NCBI GenBank assembly: GCA_945877965.1 | Contig: CAMCTH010000163.1 | Span: 1-8,780, forward strand | Direction of reading: 5' to 3' | DNA: 8,780 nt | From: Planctomicrobium piriforme | GTDB lineage: Bacteria; Planctomycetota; Planctomycetia; Pirellulales; PNKZ01 | Part shown: one piece after another, positions 1-5,995 of the stretch | Layout of the letters: every line of letters begins with the position of its first letter | Numbering within the stretch: position 1 is the first letter of the stretch | The notes under the pieces: model-generated | The model's input: the letters and a program-made list of their open reading frames with translations, nothing else | Told to the model about the DNA's origin: nothing | The model's database searches: none | Translations under genes and position numbers: made by a program

Positions 1-357
1 CGACACGCTGTTGCGGAAGCCGGGTTCGCCCGGACCGCGTGCGCCGGTGAGAAACGTATTATCGCTGGCGTGGCCGCGGGTCACCTCGGGGTGCGACGAA
101 CCGCTGACGATCGTGTACTGACCGGGGATATGCTTGCCGAACTGCGCGAGGTAAGGCGTCTGCTCGAAGTCACGGCCGGTTTGCGTCGGAAAGAGGTTCT
201 TGGCGTGCAGACCCAGGGCGAAGCACATGGCCAACATCCGCCGCGGAGGCGGGGCGGACGATGCCGCGGCCAGCGTGCCGTTCGATTCCAACAACGGCAA
301 GGCCATGGTGACCCCGGCGGCGCGGAGAAAACAACGGCGTGTGAGAGCTTTTGTCAT
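1..357 (-). CDS. DUF1552 family Tat-exported protein (N-terminal 119 residues, cut by window edge)
   Basis: The reading frame starts with ATG at 357 and stays open to base 1, so the C-terminal part is missing. The N-terminus contains TRRCFLRAAG (residues 6-15), a good twin-arginine signal, followed by a short hydrophobic stretch (VTMALPLL) and an Ala-rich region around residues 29-34. The protein is therefore probably exported folded, by the Tat pathway. The segment RMLAMCFALGLHAKNLFP (40-57) and the SGSSHPEVTRGHASDNTFLTGA region (85-106) match what I know of DUF1552 (PF07586) proteins, which usually follow a DUF1592/PSCyt1 gene in planctomycetes. Its molecular function is not established. 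The start lies 33 nt after the stop of the cytochrome gene on the same strand, with an AAGG element 8 nt before the ATG, so the two are probably one transcript. A TTG codon 4 nt upstream is in another frame and is not the start. Confidence 0.85.
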   Translation of the reverse strand, partial: MTKALTRRCFLRAAGVTMALPLLESNGTLAAASSAPPPRRMLAMCFALGLHAKNLFPTQTGRDFEQTPYLAQFGKHIPGQYTIVSGSSHPEVTRGHASDNTFLTGARGPGEPGFRNSVS

Positions 358-390
358 TCAAACTGCCTTGTCGAATGTTTCGAGTTCGGG

Positions 391-2808
391 CTACTTATTT
401 CGAAACGTCTCGCTTTGCACGATCGCATGCAGCAGCGTGCGGAAGCCGTACTGCTTAGCATTCGCCTCGGACACGATTGTATCCACAGCCCCGCGGTCTG
501 CGAATTCCACGGCGTGGCCGGTCGCATACGCCAGCAGCTTTTCCGTGAACCCGCGTATGAACGATTCCGGCTGACGCAAGACGAGTCGCTTAAAGCCGTC
601 GACGTCGTCGAATTTCGCGCCGTCGGCAAGTTCGTCGCCGGCGTCGACCTTCGGCCCCACGCCGACCACCGCCGAACCGCCGTGGCCTAGCGGGACCATC
701 ATCCGCTCTTTGCCACCCAGACTCACGTTCCGACGGTAGTTTTCGCGCCAGCCGCCGATTACGTCGAAGTTCTCCAGGGCGTTGCCGGGTGGGTCGATCT
801 GGACATGGCAGGCGGCGCAACTTTCGATTTGCTTGTGCTTGGCCAGTTGCTCGCGCAGCGTGGTCGCTCCGCGGATGTCGGGTTCGATGGCCGGGATATC
901 CTTCGGCGGCGGCGGAGCCGGCGTGCCGAGAATCCTGTCTAGCACCCACGCCCCGCGCACCACCGGACTCGTGTTCGTGCCGTTGGCCGTCACCTTCAAG
1001 ACGGCGGCTTGCGTCATCACGCCGCCGCGGTGGCTATCGGCCGGCAGCGGCACTTTGCGAATGGTGTAACCTTTCACACCGGGAATGCCGTACAGCGTGG
1101 CCAGCCGTTCATTGAGCATCGACCAATCCGAATGCACGAACTCCAGTACGCTGCGGTCCTCTCGGAGAATTTCGTCGAAGAACCGGTGCGTCTCTTGCGG
1201 CAGCGACAATTCCAGCAATTCGTCGAACTCCGGATAAACTCTCGGGTCCGGCTTCGTGTCTGTGAGCTTCCGCAAGCTCAGCCATTGTCCGGTGAAATTC
1301 TCGGTGAAGGCCTGGGCCTTCGGATCGCGGAGCATACCTTCGACCTGTTGCCGGAGAACTTCCGTATTACCAAGTTCTCCTGCGGCGGCGACTGCGATCA
1401 GGGCGTCGTCGGGCAGCGTGCTCCACAGGAAGTAAGACAACCGCGCAGCGAGGTCGAAATCGTTAAGGCGACCCGGCGTCGTTGAGAGGTAAAGAAAATC
1501 GGGACTGCACAGCACGCCGGTCAGACCGACGCGCAAAGCAGCCTCGAACGTCCCTCCGTCGTCGAGCTTAGCCTGCACGAGGCCGAAGTACGGCGCGAGT
1601 TCGGCTTCCGTCACCGGCCGGCGGAAAGCCCGCGCGGCGAATTGGCGAAGGATCGTTTGCGCATCGTCGAAGGTCCCGGTGGCGAGGTCAACGCCGTTGA
1701 GCAACCGCATCGTGGCGGCCGGCGGCCACGATTCTACAAGCGGCCCGATCCGTTCGATCCATTGCACGGCGAAGCCCGGTCCTTCGTAGTCGGCCGGCGA
1801 TTTCTCGTTCAACCTCGGCAGCCCGTAAGGAACGACTTGCAGCGATTCGAACTGATTCAAGAAGATGGGAATCTCCACTACCGTCGGCGTATCGGCGACG
1901 TCGAAGGCGCCAATGACGCGGGTGAACGCCCCCTGGATCGTTTGTCTCTGAGTAAATGCCAGCGCGGTCATGCCCGCGCCGTTTCGCACGGCCCGGGCCG
2001 AGATGCGAAACTTGTATACGCCTGGTTTCTTATCTCGCATGTCCGCTTCATAGAAAACCAGGTTGGATGCGTTGTAGGTTTGAAACACGACTTCGTCATC
2101 GCGAAGTTGGGCGAACTTGCCGAATCTCGGCACGTTCTTCAAGCCTCGAGTCGGCGGCAGCTTGCCGATCGCGGGCACATCAAGATGGACCGTCTTCGAC
2201 TCGGGCTTCAGTCCCTTCATAAACGCTTGGTCGAGGGCCGCGTCGACCGCTTCGAGATAGCGTTCCAGCAGCGCGGTCGAAACGTCGAGCGCCAGGTCGA
2301 CGTTGTCGAAGCCGCCGGCGACGCCGTCCTCGGGAAGCAGTTCGATGTCGACTTCGGCACCGAGCAGATCGCGCAGCGTGTTGGCGTACTCGACGCGGTT
2401 GAGTCGCCGCAGTCGAGCCCGACCCTCGGTCGCGGTCTTTTGTGCCGATCCGGCGAGCACACCTGGGCCGATCCAAGCGAGCACGGAGTCTCGTTCCGCG
2501 GCGGTCGGTTTCAGTTTACCGGCGGGCGGCATCGTCGCGTCTGCCAACCGTTCGTACACGTTCTTCCAACGCTCGCTGTTCTTCGCGAACGCGCCGTTAT
2601 CCGTCAGATCCTGGGCAAGAGCAACGATGTCGAGTTCGCCCTTGGGCTTCGTGCCGCTGTGACACGAGACGCAATACGTCTTGAGCACGGCCGCGCCCGT
2701 AGCCGCTTTACTTTGGCCGTCGGTCGCCGAGGCTCGATCCGCCATGACGATCACCACGAGGAACGATAAGAACCTCAGGACGATCTTGCTGAAATCATCT
2801 CCTGCCAT
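391..2808 (-). CDS. Secreted PSCyt1/DUF1587/DUF1595/DUF1592/DUF1588/DUF1585 cytochrome c-like protein
   Basis: The 805-residue product has a Sec-type signal peptide (K8, R12, hydrophobic 13-23, ASA cleavage site near 28). Visible segments in order: a planctomycete cytochrome c domain with YCVSCH (haem Cys46, Cys49, His50) and a likely axial Met93 in TMPP; DUF1587 around 133-198 (RLNRVEYANTLRDLL, LPEDG); a beta-rich region around 205-365 ending in WPPAA; DUF1595 around 384-445 (FRRP); DUF1592 around 452-578 (LSYFLW); DUF1588 around 592-693 with SHRGG, NGTNTSPVVRG and a second haem-type motif CAACH (664-668); DUF1585 around 728-803. Length and order fit the family. The protein is probably anchored or free in the periplasm/paryphoplasm and linked to redox or polymer breakdown, but no reaction is proven. 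I chose ATG 2808; an in-frame TTG at 2814 adds two residues. No clear Shine-Dalgarno is visible. A DUF1552 gene follows in the same operon. Confidence 0.93.
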   Translation of the reverse strand: MAGDDFSKIVLRFLSFLVVIVMADRASATDGQSKAATGAAVLKTYCVSCHSGTKPKGELDIVALAQDLTDNGAFAKNSERWKNVYERLADATMPPAGKLKPTAAERDSVLAWIGPGVLAGSAQKTATEGRARLRRLNRVEYANTLRDLLGAEVDIELLPEDGVAGGFDNVDLALDVSTALLERYLEAVDAALDQAFMKGLKPESKTVHLDVPAIGKLPPTRGLKNVPRFGKFAQLRDDEVVFQTYNASNLVFYEADMRDKKPGVYKFRISARAVRNGAGMTALAFTQRQTIQGAFTRVIGAFDVADTPTVVEIPIFLNQFESLQVVPYGLPRLNEKSPADYEGPGFAVQWIERIGPLVESWPPAATMRLLNGVDLATGTFDDAQTILRQFAARAFRRPVTEAELAPYFGLVQAKLDDGGTFEAALRVGLTGVLCSPDFLYLSTTPGRLNDFDLAARLSYFLWSTLPDDALIAVAAAGELGNTEVLRQQVEGMLRDPKAQAFTENFTGQWLSLRKLTDTKPDPRVYPEFDELLELSLPQETHRFFDEILREDRSVLEFVHSDWSMLNERLATLYGIPGVKGYTIRKVPLPADSHRGGVMTQAAVLKVTANGTNTSPVVRGAWVLDRILGTPAPPPPKDIPAIEPDIRGATTLREQLAKHKQIESCAACHVQIDPPGNALENFDVIGGWRENYRRNVSLGGKERMMVPLGHGGSAVVGVGPKVDAGDELADGAKFDDVDGFKRLVLRQPESFIRGFTEKLLAYATGHAVEFADRGAVDTIVSEANAKQYGFRTLLHAIVQSETFRNK

Positions 2809-2870
2809 AACCAACGAAGCTCAAACCAGGCCGGGAACGGAAAACTCGACTCCGGCGACATTCTACATGG

Positions 2871-2925
2871 GGCTCTGATTGAAGGGCGATAAGAAAGCCT
2901 TCCTCACCGACCTTCAATCAAAGCC
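2871..2925 (-). repeat. Strong inverted repeat / leader hairpin upstream of left cytochrome gene
   Basis: The arms at 2871-2885 (GGCTCTGATTGAAGG) and 2911-2925 (CCTTCAATCAAAGCC) are complementary over 15 bp with one mismatch, around a 25-nt loop. Read as minus-strand RNA the mismatch becomes a G-U pair, so all 15 positions can pair; on the plus strand it is a C-A mismatch. This favours a structure in the minus-strand transcript, ending 62 nt before the ATG at 2808. No T-run follows either arm, so it is not a standard intrinsic terminator. It may be a leader structure, a stability element, a dispersed intergenic repeat, or a DNA operator. Confidence 0.6.
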
Positions 2926-3204
2926 GGGCTGTGTGTCACGACCTTCCGGACTATTCTGCGCGAGTTCTCGCCATCATAGGCCAACCAACTTCGGCCCGGG
3001 GCGCGCTCAGCGACATTTGCCTGAATCGGGATTATTGCCCCGCCTTTTCACAACGTTCACGGCCAACTGTACGCAAGCCGCTCGTACCCTCTCCGTTGTT
3101 CTGTTTTGCAAATTCTGATTTTAGCGGAGACTTACGGTCACGGATTCATACCCGCTGCAGATCCGCCGTCGATTGGCCTCTGCTCACGCCCGGCGGGCCA
3201 GTTG

Positions 3205-3233
3205 CCGAGCGGATTCGCATCACGGCCGCTCGG
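3205..3233 (-). terminator. Possible lysR 3' hairpin (no U-tract)
   Basis: Perfect 8-bp arms CCGAGCGG (3205-3212) and CCGCTCGG (3226-3233) enclose a 13-nt loop, 28 nt past the lysR stop codon. Position and GC content suit a transcript-end hairpin, but no U-run follows on the minus strand, so a true intrinsic terminator is uncertain. Confidence 0.3.
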
Positions 3234-3261
3234 GACCGGCCGGACTGCGCGGTAACCATTG

Positions 3262-4215
3262 CTACTGCTTGTCGACAGCGTGCTTGATCACCGCCTCGCG
3301 AAACGCTTTGACATGCGGCAACTCGCGGCGATGTTTGCGACGAAGGATGACGATACGTTCGTATCCAAATACCTTGGACAAATCGCGGAATGCCAACCCC
3401 TGCGCCGAGCGATAGGGCTTGCCCGACTTGGCGAGATACTTAGGACTGATCGAAACCACCGAGATGCCGAACAGCATTTGCACGTATTGCAGCAGCAGTT
3501 CTTTGGTACTGGCGGTAAAGGCCACGTGGAGATTCGGATGAAGACCGGCCTTACCAAACACCTCGTCGATCCGCTGTCGCGAATTCGTACCGGGACTTTG
3601 CATCACTAGCGGATAGCGGGCCAATTCTTGCGGTCGAATCCGGGCGGCTTGCAAAATCGGATGATTGGCCGGGCAGACGAGCGTGAACGGATACGACGTC
3701 ACTCCGTCGGCGGCCAGCGATGCCGGATGCGAAGCCTCTAATTGCCCGATCACCGCGAGATCGACCTTCCCCTCTTCGAGCAGTTGTCGCGCCGCGTTCG
3801 ACGGGCAATCCAACAGACTCAGTTCGACTTCCGGATGCTGCTCGCGATAGTGCCGAATCGGCTCGGGCAGTTCGTTGACGAGCATGCTGTTGGGGGCCGC
3901 GATGCGAAGTCGCAGCGGAATCGCTTGCGACCGCTCGCCGAATTGTTCGCGAATGGAGTCAAAGCCTTGCACGACCGGCACGGCCAGATCGACCAGCAAT
4001 CGTCCCCGGTCGGTGAGTGTGACTTGGAGCCCTTGGACCTCGACCAGAGATGTGCCGAACTCGCGTTCTAAGCTACGTACTTGCTGCCAGACGGAGGGCG
4101 TCGTCAGCTTGAGGGCCGCCGCCGCCCCGGCAAAACCGTTGCTCCGCGATAGTTCGACGATCGCTCGTAATTGCTGTAGTCGCAGTTCTTTGAAGTAGTG
4201 CCGCTTGTTGCCCAT
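3262..4215 (-). CDS. LysR-type transcriptional regulator
   Basis: The 317-residue protein has the usual length for the LysR family. Residues about 11-70 form the winged helix-turn-helix (LRLQQLRAIVELSRSNGFAG, then AAALKLTTPSVWQQVRSLE, ending LEREFGTSL and the wing TDRG). A linker helix follows, and residues about 100-312 form the effector-binding domain (LRLRIAAPNSMLVNELPEPI, GKVDLAVIGQLE, FTLVCPANHPIL, GTNSRQRIDEVF, LFGISVVSI). Such proteins are cytoplasmic tetramers that bind DNA near their own promoter and usually activate a divergent operon when a small inducer binds. I chose ATG 4215; an in-frame TTG at 4224 adds three residues. It is transcribed away from the secreted hydrolase-like gene, with a candidate operator between them. 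The effector cannot be read from the sequence; a breakdown product handled by the right-hand operon is a reasonable guess. Confidence 0.93.
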   Translation of the reverse strand: MGNKRHYFKELRLQQLRAIVELSRSNGFAGAAAALKLTTPSVWQQVRSLEREFGTSLVEVQGLQVTLTDRGRLLVDLAVPVVQGFDSIREQFGERSQAIPLRLRIAAPNSMLVNELPEPIRHYREQHPEVELSLLDCPSNAARQLLEEGKVDLAVIGQLEASHPASLAADGVTSYPFTLVCPANHPILQAARIRPQELARYPLVMQSPGTNSRQRIDEVFGKAGLHPNLHVAFTASTKELLLQYVQMLFGISVVSISPKYLAKSGKPYRSAQGLAFRDLSKVFGYERIVILRRKHRRELPHVKAFREAVIKHAVDKQ

Positions 4216-4233
4216 GGGTTTCAACGGCTCCAG

Positions 4234-4270
4234 TATTGTGCGTTTCCTAATTCTGATTAGGAATATTGTG
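4234..4270 (+). repeat. TATTGTG direct repeat flanking the operator dyad
   Basis: The heptamer TATTGTG occurs at 4234-4240 and 4264-4270, exactly 30 bp apart, on either side of the dyad at 4244-4263. The second copy overlaps the predicted lysR -10 box. The spacing is close to three helical turns, so it could be an accessory contact, but a chance match in AT-rich DNA is possible. Confidence 0.35.
4244..4263. promoter_or_regulatory. Candidate LysR-type operator (perfect dyad)
   Basis: TTCCTAATTCTGATTAGGAA is a perfect 8-bp inverted repeat with a 4-bp spacer, AT-rich in a GC-rich genome, and it contains two T-N11-A matches (4244/4256 and 4251/4263). Its centre is about 65 bp upstream of the transcription start predicted for the right-hand operon, the typical position of a LysR recognition site. 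It also overlaps the predicted lysR start site, which would give self-repression. The dyad is clearly in the sequence; binding by this regulator is inferred from geometry. Confidence 0.6.
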
Positions 4271-4293
4271 TTTCACCATATGTTGCCGGTCAA
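4265..4293 (-). promoter_or_regulatory. Predicted lysR promoter
   Basis: On the minus strand TTGACC (4293-4288, 5 of 6 to the -35 consensus) and CACAAT (4270-4265, 4 of 6 to the -10 consensus) are separated by 17 bp. Transcription would begin near 4258, inside the operator dyad, giving a leader of about 43 nt before ATG 4215. Confidence 0.45.
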
Positions 4294-4311
4294 AGCCTAT
4301 GCGACGATAAT
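4283..4311 (+). promoter_or_regulatory. Predicted promoter of the hydrolase-cytochrome operon
   Basis: TTGCCG (4283-4288, 4 of 6) and GATAAT (4306-4311, 5 of 6) are 17 bp apart, with transcription expected near 4318 and a leader of about 94 nt before ATG 4412. The weak -35 next to a good -10 is typical of an activator-dependent promoter. Its -35 box shares base 4288 with the -35 box of the lysR promoter, so the two are back to back. Confidence 0.5.
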
Positions 4312-4395
4312 CAGAGTTTATTCACCTCTTGAAATCGAATCCTCAGCGTACGCCGTGCGTCGTCGAATTAGACCAGCCACCAAGATTGCTCAGAC

Positions 4396-4408
4396 GTTGC
4401 GGCGCAAC
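4396..4408 (+). other. Small hairpin just before the 4412 start codon
   Basis: GTTGC (4396-4400) and GCAAC (4404-4408) pair around a GGC loop, ending 3 nt before the ATG and occupying the place where a Shine-Dalgarno sequence would be. No Shine-Dalgarno is visible. It could limit translation, but a 5-bp stem is weak evidence. Confidence 0.3.
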
Positions 4409-4411
4409 ACG

Positions 4412-5995
4412 ATGCGCTTCGCGCGTGCGATCGTCGTTACGACGGCAGGTTGCCTGGTACTTTCGAGCGACGCAGCTCCGACTCGAGCCGACGAGGCGTC
4501 GCTCGTTCGTCCGGCCGCCTACCTAGCCGCGTTACCCAAGCCCCGCTTTAAGGCCGGGCACACGCTTCCGCGATTAACTCGGTACGGCTGGGCCCTGCCG
4601 CTCGATGCGCGCAAGGAGTTGGCAGAGTCTTGGCACTATGCCTTGGAGTTCGGCACGGTTTCGGCCGGAGCGTGTTACGTCACCGATTCGGTCGTCGCTC
4701 GACTCGACGATCCGACGAGCGACGAATCGCAATTAGCCGCCTGGGCCTTGGCTGAGCCGAAGAAAGTCCCGCTGTCGGTCATCTGCACGCGCGAGCTGCC
4801 AACCGATAATCCGCCCGAGACTTGGACCCGCGACCCCCGAGGACGGCCGCTCGAAGCCCTGTCCCGATCGCCCGACGGCACCGAGTGGCACTCCGGCCGG
4901 GGAAAGCTTTTCAGTCCGGAATCGCCCGATTCCGTGTGGCGCGAGGCCGGCGAACTGCGTGCGGTCCCACTGCGAGCGCTCGTCGCGCGCGGGCTGCCGA
5001 TTGCAATCGTCCTCAACGGCGGCGAGTACGGCCTGGGCGTTCCGGGCTTCGCACGATCATTTTGGGAGCAAGATCCACGCATCGTCGCCGCGAAAGGGAC
5101 GCGCTCGTGGGCCGACTACATCTCCGAACGCAAAGGGCGTTACGAAAAGATCATCGCCGACGTCGTTCGGGCCGCCGTACCGCAGCGCGATCTGTACGTT
5201 TACTACACGGCGGGCGGCGGCACCCTGCGAAACAAGGGTCCGGGAAGCGACGATTGGGGTTACTCGTTCGATGCGATGCAGAGCGTCTCGGATCTGCCGT
5301 GCAATGAAATCTATTACCGCCATTTCAACGACGGCTTCCGCGGTCGGCTCGACCTATTGACGTTAGCGCTCAATGCGGCGGCTAAAGAAATCGCCGCCGG
5401 GCGACCACACTCATACAATTGGATCAGCGCCGGTTGGCCACGACGTACGCCGCAGCAAGACGCCGGCCCCGACGCCCCACCCGACGAAGCCGATCTCGAT
5501 CGCTGGACCGGTTTTCTCACCTGCTACTTCATGGCCGGTATGCTCGGTTGCAATGCGGGATACTATGCTTATCCGCCCGAGGGCTTTGCGGCCTCGTTTC
5601 CGGCCGAGCAGCCGCCGCATTGGCTACGTCAGTTGACGGCAACCTCGTACGTGCAAGCGCGAATGTCGCACGTCGAAGACCTTTTGCGCGAGGGAGACCT
5701 GCTACCGGGGCCCTCGCGACACGCCCTCTCGAAGGATGACCCCGCTTACGAGTTTCCGACGGGTGACACCACGGCCCGCGTCCTGGTGCGGAAGTCGCGT
5801 CAACGGGCTGAGTGGCTGATCACAGCCTGGGCAGCCGATGGTCCCGATCGCGACGTCACGGTCGCCGTTCCCGAGTTGGGCGAGGTCACGATCCGTTGCA
5901 CCAAGACGGCGACCGTGTGCCGCGCCGTGCTTGCCGAAAATCGCCCGCACTACGAATTCATTCCGGTTCAAACGCTAGAGAATCGCCGACGATGA
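4412..5995 (+). CDS. Secreted protein of unrecognised family, glycosidase-like fold suspected
   Basis: The 527-residue protein starts with a Sec signal peptide (R2, R5, hydrophobic 6-18, TRA cleavage after residue 26). I do not recognise the family. Segments look like strands of an (alpha/beta)8 barrel: PLSVICTREL (120-129), IAIVLNGGEYG (197-207, Glu205 in an acid/base-like position), DLYVYYTAGGG (260-270), NEIYYRHFNDG (298-308), HSYNWISAGWPRR (333-345) and GCNAGYYAYPPEG (379-391). Residues about 445-520 alternate like a C-terminal beta-sandwich (ARVLVRKSRQRAEWLITAWA, DVTVAVPELGEVTI). Many Trp, Tyr and Asp/Glu residues suit a carbohydrate-active enzyme. The fold and role are inference. The frame can be extended upstream to 4205, but that part crosses lysR and both promoters and lacks a signal peptide, so ATG 4412 is preferred. 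The stop overlaps the next gene's start (ATGA), implying coupled translation with the cytochrome protein. Divergent LysR control is likely. Confidence 0.85.
   Translation: MRFARAIVVTTAGCLVLSSDAAPTRADEASLVRPAAYLAALPKPRFKAGHTLPRLTRYGWALPLDARKELAESWHYALEFGTVSAGACYVTDSVVARLDDPTSDESQLAAWALAEPKKVPLSVICTRELPTDNPPETWTRDPRGRPLEALSRSPDGTEWHSGRGKLFSPESPDSVWREAGELRAVPLRALVARGLPIAIVLNGGEYGLGVPGFARSFWEQDPRIVAAKGTRSWADYISERKGRYEKIIADVVRAAVPQRDLYVYYTAGGGTLRNKGPGSDDWGYSFDAMQSVSDLPCNEIYYRHFNDGFRGRLDLLTLALNAAAKEIAAGRPHSYNWISAGWPRRTPQQDAGPDAPPDEADLDRWTGFLTCYFMAGMLGCNAGYYAYPPEGFAASFPAEQPPHWLRQLTATSYVQARMSHVEDLLREGDLLPGPSRHALSKDDPAYEFPTGDTTARVLVRKSRQRAEWLITAWAADGPDRDVTVAVPELGEVTIRCTKTATVCRAVLAENRPHYEFIPVQTLENRRR

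Larger units (their letters stand above)
2809..3261. other. 453-nt non-coding region upstream of the left cytochrome operon
   Basis: No convincing gene lies here. The short frames on the plus strand have no family signature and run through the repeats. The stretch separates the lysR stop from the start of the left cytochrome gene, so it should hold the lysR transcript end and the promoter and leader of the cytochrome/DUF1552 operon. Visible structures are a 15-bp inverted repeat at 2871-2925, a GC-rich 8-bp inverted repeat at 3205-3233, and a 10-base match (AATTCTGATT, 3111-3120) to the centre of the dyad at 4244-4263. I could not find a convincing sigma70 promoter with good boxes and spacing on the minus strand. 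Confidence 0.6.

Noticed and set aside
1642..2769. Long plus-strand open frame of 375 residues opposite the left cytochrome gene
   Set aside because: It is antisense to a confidently identified protein, rich in Arg/Val/Gly as expected of a GC-rich shadow frame, and has no family signature.
2876..2920. GATTGAAGG-containing repeat as a CRISPR remnant
   Set aside because: The resemblance to CRISPR repeat ends is superficial: there are only two copies, in inverted orientation, with no array or cas genes.
2871..2925. The 15-bp hairpin as an intrinsic terminator of lysR
   Set aside because: It lies over 330 nt past the lysR stop and no T-run follows on either strand.
2960..2971. GCGAG-TT-CTCGC small palindrome as an operator
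   Set aside because: Five-bp arms in GC-rich DNA are expected by chance and no promoter boxes surround it.
2879..3415. Short plus-strand frames in the intergenic region and across the lysR 3' end
   Set aside because: No recognisable motifs, no ribosome binding site, and they cross hairpins and the end of lysR.
4205..4411. Upstream extension of the hydrolase-like frame to a TTG at 4205 (69 extra residues)
   Set aside because: It would overlap the lysR start and both predicted promoters, and would bury a clean signal peptide that begins at ATG 4412.
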